From Takakia lepidozioides (taxonomy: Eukaryota; Streptophyta; Takakiopsida; Takakiales; Takakiaceae): a DNA stretch of 64,000 nucleotides. The stretch spans positions 17,546,001 through 17,610,000 of the forward strand of contig CM060733.1 in the NCBI GenBank assembly GCA_030704615.1. The letters run 5' to 3'. The translations under genes were made by a program, and so were the position numbers. Positions 57,786-64,000 of the stretch are shown here, in pieces. The notes beneath the pieces were generated by a model that was not told the origin of the DNA, searched no databases, and worked only from the letters and a program-made list of their open reading frames with translations. Numbering within the stretch: the first letter of the stretch is position 1; each line of letters starts with the position of its first letter.

Positions 57786-59804
57786 CCACGAACGTACCTT
57801 ACTTGCACAAGGAGAGCTCATAAACTGAGTCTTTTCGCAGCCAGGGAGTAGAGAAAGAACAAATCGGCCAGCGAGAAAGACTGAAAAGAGTTGACGAGGG
57901 AAAATCGCAAACAAGACAGGGAAGAACTACCCATCACCACCCGACTTCGAGAGATTCTCTAAGGTGGGTGTACCACATATGCCGCACGCCATCGTACTTA
58001 CACTATCACCCACCGTCTGCGTTCAAGATTGGATTTATACTACATAATTCAAGCAACCATGCAAGTCCAGTGTGCCCTTTCGCAACTCCCCAAATTAGTA
58101 GCTGAAACTGGCTCGAGATAGCTTGTGAAATGAAGGTTGTAGCATGTTCGGCCATTGATCCCAGATACTTTTGTGTAGGATAGCAACATGCATGGTTGTT
58201 TTGAACACATTTTTAGCTACTCGTTTCTTGTGGCCCCATCAGTTTGTGACCCTGAGAACTATCATATACCAGATTCTGGCTCGGCAAGCTTTCCGTCTCT
58301 GCAAAGCAGCTGCTTTCGAAACACATTTTGAAACATTCTGCTCTGAAGTGGAAGTATGTAGATGAGATCCCATGGTTTTCCGATCCAGAAAGTTATCTTC
58401 AGTATTCAAACTCTCGGGCTTAACTGAAGATTTCGGCTGGGCGCTGTCTCTGGCCCTATGTAGAAGATTACCTTGCCTTCACAGGTTTCCTTTCAGACCC
58501 AATCCGCAGTGTTCTTGTTCCAGGCATCGGTTGCCATAATTTGCAAGAACTGCATGTAGTCCTTCAGCTGGGATTCCAAGCCCTTTCCAATCTCTGGACA
58601 GAACACACATGGTTAACATACCTCCCTCGTCCTTTCGCTATTAGCGCCTTTATTTCTTTGAATCCTTACATGGAATCGAAAGAGCCACTCTCTTCTCTGA
58701 CCTTCCTAGTGCGTCTCATGAAAAAGCAACATTCAACACTTGACTCACTCTTACTTCGCCGTGCTTTACTCCAATGGGTAGTGATGAAATGTAGCCCTGA
58801 ATCCAAGCTTGCCAAGAACCCCTAAGATGCAGCCAGCAGATCAAAACCTGATTTGTTTCCAATTTCATGAGTAATTTGAAGCAACTTTATTGGTACCGCG
58901 AGGGAGTCCCACATTTGCTTTCGTCGCCCAGACTGTTAATCCCACATTTGCATTCTTCGCCCAGACTGTTTACGCCCGACAATCCAAGGCTGACAGCCCA
59001 ACATTGGCTGCTTGTGTGGGCCATGTGTGGAATCCAAACAGCCACACTAATTTTGAACTGTGCAGTTTCTGGAAAGATGTGATGACTCAATTTGAGTGTG
59101 GTGGACATTACTAAGCGGTTTGGGAAAGATTTGAGTTTCAGCCCCCATAGTACATCGTCAGGGCAAAACATCGCCAACAATCACAAAAAAAAAAATTTTA
59201 GCCAACAAGGTATACGTTGTGATTGATGAGATGACGAGATGACGAGATGACCACAAGCAGCATGATCCCACAAACATGCAGGAAGATTGATAATCAACAC
59301 ATCAATGGTTTAGTCTTCTGCAAATTTTACCTTGCGATTTGCTGATAACACTTTTGGTTGTGACCATACATTGGGATCCTGGCCTGGATATTAACTTCTA
59401 TGACATGTATCACACTAACTCTTAGGCAATTCACTGCTATGAGTATAGATGGAGTTCTCACCATGGAAACTCCATGTTTACTTTACATTGTCCACGGAAA
59501 GCTCAATGAGCTGTGGGACATAATACAAGAAAAGACAAAGGAGAAAGGCCTGGCATTGGTGTATTCCAGAGTCTGATACCGTCCACACTTCAATTAACAG
59601 AAGGCTCTTCATCGGTCAGGCTTGAGGGGTAGCTGGGTAGCCTGTGTCCTTTCCTTCATTTCCTAGACTTTGCAAGGAATTTGCTTTCAAGGGTGGGCTC
59701 TTGTGGCAGCAACACTTGTCTACCCACCATTTTAAGCATTTACACTGGGTAGGACAAGTGATGAGTAGAAGGGAAGATTACCCAGCTGGACATGCTTGTG
59801 GGAT
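57786..59804. other. No confirmed gene
   Basis: A minus-strand stretch near 58,600-58,490 reads EIGKGLESQLKDYMQFLQ after a CAG acceptor and ends at a stop; it might be an exon of an unidentified gene. Nothing else was recognised. Confidence 0.35.
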
Positions 59805-62800
59805 TCAGCTGACTGTGACACAGAGAGCACCCAACTGCACCCACTTATATGCACACCGATCGCGAATTTGTCTGATGGTTTGTGCAGCTATATCAACAGC
59901 ACCCCGAACTGATGCCAGCTTCTGCTCTGCTGCCACCTTCGCACTTACGTCCGTAACCTGTTTTCCAGGGCATTAGTTGTCCATTTTCATTTCCAGCCCC
60001 TTTTCTGTTGTTGCTAGTGTTTCTGTGATCTATATAAGCCTCAGGCCAACTTATAGATATTTCTGTTTTGTTCAAATGCAAAGCTTGGTTTGGTAGTGAA
60101 GTGCTCTGGACTTGTGAAGGATCACCCAATAAGCATGCAGCCTAAACTGGTGTTTCCAACCCTCCTGAGTGCTACAAGAGGAGGGCTTACCTTCTCCAAG
60201 ACACGTGATGCATCGAGTAGGCGGTAAAAGTGGGTAAGCTGCTTGTAGAGCTCAACCTCCGTATACTGCACCATCATGATGCCAACATAATTCAGTGTAC
60301 ATTTCCTTATGGTCAACCTGGAATGCTCTCGAGGAAGGGAAGTTTGGTCTTCCAAGCAAAACACAACACATGGTCAGACCCTTCATGTCCATGCGGTATT
60401 CAAATGCTTGCATGTTTGGACCCATAAGTTCAAACTTCAGTATCCACTCAGGCAAAGATTTCTCTAATTAGACACATGGCCATGGCGTACCTGGCGATGA
60501 AGGCGACCATTGCACCGAGGATAGTGAGGGCAGACTGTGCCCCTTTCTGCGTCCCCCAAAAGTTGTAGAGTAACGTTGCGTGTGATGTGCCCACACATCT
60601 CGTCGTCACACTTCACCCGAACGGACTTGTCAGTCTTGCTACAGAGAATCCACTTTATGCAACAATTGATTGTAACTAGTCAACATGGGCAACAATTTGC
60701 ACGATTGGCTATGCAAAAGAAGGCAACAGAATTTGAAATTAGGAAACACACATCTTCCTCCTTCCAGCCATAGACTGAGACCAGGCTGGGCAGACTTCTG
60801 AATGATGCGAGTATTTGGACAGGCTTAGACTGCGTGGAAGTTGCACGTTAAAGCATAGATGGTAACTTTTGGTTTCCTCAACTAGGGTTGATGTAAGTAA
60901 CAAAGGTAGGTGGACAGAAGTTGCTGCATTTGCCAATACGTACCATCAACCAGGCATCATAGTAGCGCATTATGAATTCCTCGGCGCGCTGCTTCACCTG
61001 CATAGACAACTTTCCATTCCATCTTACTGCATCTCTTCACAAACTTCCGGAGCAGACCAATAGACCTCCTCCCATCCGAGTCTGGCAGTTCAATCTTCCT
61101 TGCCAAGCAACAAAATACGAGTAACCCTGCTCCTCCTTTCTTTCTCAAATGTTTTGTTGAGAGGGCCTTGACGAAGTGCAGGAGTGATACACCTTTAGAC
61201 ACTTCAAATCTATCTGATTCTGACTATGTGTCTGCTTGACCACCCTGTATATACATCTCGACCTCAATGAAAGCAGGATGACCCTTCCAAGGCTCCCACC
61301 TGATTCGCCAGCATGGCAGGAGTGAGTCGGTTTAAGCCACCAGCTTGACAGCATGCTGGGCATTTCAACAGGTCGTCAGAGGCAGTCCTGGTGCTTGCTG
61401 AGTTTGAACTGGTAGATGTGGCCAGCAGACTGGTGACACCCTCAAAGGCATACCGCTTACCACACTGTGCACACACCAACTCCAGGGGCTCACAATGTCG
61501 ATACCTGTCACTCCCATTTGCATGGATTGCAGTGAGACTTCTGACTGAATTAGTTGCTTCTCAAATACTTCCGAGTTATGCCAGGACTTCAGATTTTTGT
61601 GGCTTCATTGAGCAAATATCTGTTTTTTAAATTGTAATGATTACAAGTTGCCAGGGCTATGTAAAAAGCAGATATGTGGAGGGCAGGGTTAGTAGGCAAC
61701 AAAAGATACCTGTCATCATCATCAAGAATGGCAGCTGAAGTGAGAAGGGCTTCATCTCTGTCACTGCTTGTTAACAGAGTCCTTTGCTGAAACTGCCATA
61801 TGCAACCAGACACCACATGATGAACCATTTGCTCTAAAACATCTATACTTTAGAGGTAAACAGCGAATAACGAGCAATCCTTAAACATAGCACCTCAACC
61901 AGAGGCTGCCTGTCCCTTAATCAATCAACACCACCATAACTTCACTGGTCACATGGATGCACATGTGCTCAGACTTCTGCAATCATGCACTCAATGCTAC
62001 CGTAAGGCAGGGAATAACACGTCATTTTGTTAACCATGTAATTTTCATTCCCAAAACAACTTGCAAAGCCAAGGCAATGGGTCTCAGTTCTGACTCCATT
62101 CACATGACTGGATTGGTGAGTGTTCGATTGATCTAGCATCTCTGCAAACTAAGGAAAGGCTCGAGACAGAGTATAAAGATGAAAGATGAAAGATGAAAAT
62201 GATAATTTATAAGACGTGGATGAAGAGTAAATAATATGAGGAAGGACTCCAGAAGAAAGCTGTCTTAGAGTCACTCTAACAGTATGAGACAAACCATCAT
62301 ATCCAGTGTAACAGTGACCAATTATTACAACTCCCCACTGAGTCCATCCTGACAAAGGGTGCAGGTGTAGTGTCAATTCACAGGAAGACTCAGCCAAGAC
62401 AGGGTTTTAGCATTCAAGTCTACCAGACTTAACCACCAAAAGAGAAATGAAATGAAATGAAATGAAATGGTACTTCATAACGTCCGCGGAAAGCTCAAAG
62501 AGCTTATGCGACAAAATTGAAAGACAAGGGAGAGGAAACAAAGTCAGATCCAAAAAACAGCCCAAAAGCAACTACTGCTCAAGGGATTGTCCAAAAGACA
62601 GAAAGAACCTTTACAACATCTTCTGGAAGCTCAAAGAGTTTATGGGACAAAGAAAGCAGAATACATGAGACAGGACTCTTCTCTACCTTGAAAGGTGAGA
62701 AGCACTAGTAGATCAGTCAAGAATATACCTTGGAAGAATCAAGGCCTAGACAGTCAGCAATATGACCTGAGTCAGTGCCTTCAATGGGTGCACACAGCCG

Positions 62801-63948
62801 TGAAATCACTGGGTGTATCTGCAACCCGTTCCACCCTCCAGTCCATGAGAATATGACTACTGCTTTGGATCAGATTTGGTTGGATCTCAAGTGTTTTGTT
62901 GTGACCTACCAGGTGTGCCTGGTTCATGATGTACACACAATTGACATGGCCCTACTTAATGTATGTCTCGTAGGGCTCTGCATTTTCAGGTAAATCATGT
63001 GCTTTCTTATGACTTCTCTTGTTAACCATTGCAGGCAATAGATTGCTAGAGGACATTTATGGTTTTAAAATGTTTTTATCTGGGAACTCAAACTCTCTCT
63101 GTAGAGGGTGAGTAGATGGTTTTGAGACTTTGTGATCTGTTCCTCTTTCTTTAATAAAGAAGTCGTACGTCAAAACAATGTACATCTGTACAGCCAATAA
63201 GTAGGGTCACTGTTAAATTTCAGTCTAGAAAATACAACCAGAGATTTTGGGTTCTGTACACTTGGGGCAAGTGTTCCCCATTGGTCGCCATATATGTCGA
63301 TCAATTTTTCGGATTATAATTTAGGATAGCATATTGATCATGCTTTTGCTAGCAATGTAAACTGGTGAAAAAGGACTTGCATGGTAAAATGGCCATGTGG
63401 CAAGTGCTACAAAACCTGGTCCTCACCTGGACTGCTGTTGCTTAGGCACTTTCTCAACACCAACCTAGAATAAACCTGGATATAAGCTAGTTCCTGCTAA
63501 AGTGCAATCCCCATCTGGGGCACTTTGGTATGGTGGTTGCAGATCAACTTTGGAAAAGAGAGCCAATGGTTGGGAGGATGACCTGCTGAGAAATGTAGTA
63601 GTCAATATCAACCAACAAGTTGCCACTGTTTTGATTTAGTTCATCAGGATGTCTAGCACGCTCAGCTAATGCCAAAGAGGGGGTCCCTGCGGAACCCTGA
63701 TCACATGAAAACAGATCACTAGGAGTTACAATGCAAATACTCCCACATGCATTGACTTAGAAGTGAGTTAGTATACAACAACTATTTTTCTCTTCGCATT
63801 GTAAATGCAAATGCCAGTAACTGATGGCACTCGAAGATGAGGAAGAAAAGGAGGTGTAATGCACCTGCTCGACACAAATGATGTAGGGAACAGTATCACC
63901 AGCACAGCAACCAATGCGATGCCCACTCAGTCGCCTCCTCAAAGCAAC
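59805..63948 (-). CDS. POLA1: DNA polymerase alpha catalytic subunit, C-terminal nine exons
   Basis: Nine GT-AG exons on the minus strand: 63,948-63,865, 63,696-63,583, 62,818-62,729, 61,792-61,710, 61,504-61,300, 60,997-60,944, 60,634-60,491, 60,265-60,191 and 59,957-59,805 (stop TGA). Together they encode about 333 residues in phase. The family B polymerase tail is clear: GDTVPYIICVEQ, AERARHPDEL, VDIDYYISQQ, IHPVISRLCAPIEGTD, ADCLGLDSSK, YRHCEPLELVC. The C-terminal zinc domain has CAQC with CPAC and CDDEMC with CPHYPRC, then YTEVELYKQL, LLDASRVLEK and RDRCAYKWVQL. The enzyme extends primase-made primers in the nuclear replisome; the zinc domain contacts the B subunit and primase. The catalytic palm lies outside the window. 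No break is seen, so this is probably a live single-copy host gene. The exon 4 acceptor could be at 61,786 instead. Confidence 0.95.
62440..62470. repeat. (GAAAT)n microsatellite in POLA1 intron
   Basis: About six tandem GAAAT units ending at 62,469, in the intron between the fourth and third exons listed. Confidence 0.85.
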
Positions 63949-64000
63949 CTGGAATCTCCATAGGACGCCAAGAGAGCTTATGTGAGAAGACTTTAATGAA

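Noticed and set aside
58490-58610. Exon of an unknown minus-strand gene (EIGKGLESQLKDYMQFLQ)
   Set aside because: An acceptor and about 33 codons are visible, but I found no neighbouring exon in phase and no recognised family.

Overview
The window is nuclear DNA of a land plant. Evidence: GT-AG introns, a plant-type DNA polymerase alpha gene, an aldo-keto reductase relic, PLS-class pentatricopeptide (PPR) genes (one with a DYW domain), a Ty1/copia element with the initiator-Met primer-binding site, and a tRNA-derived SINE. Many decayed PPR copies and SWIM-finger Mutator-like transposons suggest a seed-free plant (moss, lycophyte or fern). That last step is inference.

Layout, left to right. 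1-1086: open 5' part of a Mutator-like (MULE) transposase running off the left edge, with a 1.7 kb array of palindromes behind it. 3.66-3.88 kb: a lone transposon terminus. 4.4-8.8 kb: relics of an aldo-keto reductase, a LINE, a PPR gene, an LTR and an RNase H1 N-terminal domain. 8.8-9.9 kb: TATACCC-rich AT tracts around a SINE. 9.9-14.0 kb: copia gag-pol on the minus strand, split by a 932-bp non-autonomous element. 14.0-16.3 kb: first half of a methyltransferase-like cargo gene. 17.2-20.7 kb: a broken MULE transposase. 20.7-21.3 kb: transposon terminus A. 22-28.4 kb: PPR relics and a DYW PPR pseudogene. 29-32.3 kb: a LINE. 35.4-36.8 kb: copia 5' LTR and gag. 36.8-40.4 kb: second half of the cargo gene. 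41.1 kb: terminus B. 41.2-44.2 kb: another PPR pseudogene. 47.8-56.3 kb: a 3.5-kb duplication carrying a secreted Gly/Pro-repeat protein gene, with a 500-N gap between the copies. 56.7-57.8 kb: a three-exon small membrane-protein gene. 59.8-63.9 kb: the last nine exons of DNA polymerase alpha on the minus strand.

The central reading is that 13,998-36,776 is inverted. One breakpoint lies in copia gag and the other in the cargo gene, and both share the 5-mer TGCAG. Flipping the segment back in thought makes copia one element and joins the cargo gene in frame. It also brings termini A (21,263) and B (41,121) together as the ends of one 11.6-kb transposon with a perfect 9-bp target-site duplication (AGGAGCTTG), the length expected of Mutator-like elements. 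The 932-bp element in copia RNase H has the same A and B ends and its own 9-bp duplication, so it is an internal-deletion derivative.

In its original form the 11.6-kb element carried a transposase and a cargo gene of about 1,100 codons, transcribed divergently. Two large cargo introns hold arrays of 24-26 bp palindromes, and a third intron holds one. A similar array, with the same CGGTACCG type of core, lies just upstream of the intact transposase at the left edge. I think this combination (SWIM MULE, methyltransferase-like cargo and palindrome arrays) is the undescribed system here. What the palindromes do is unknown.
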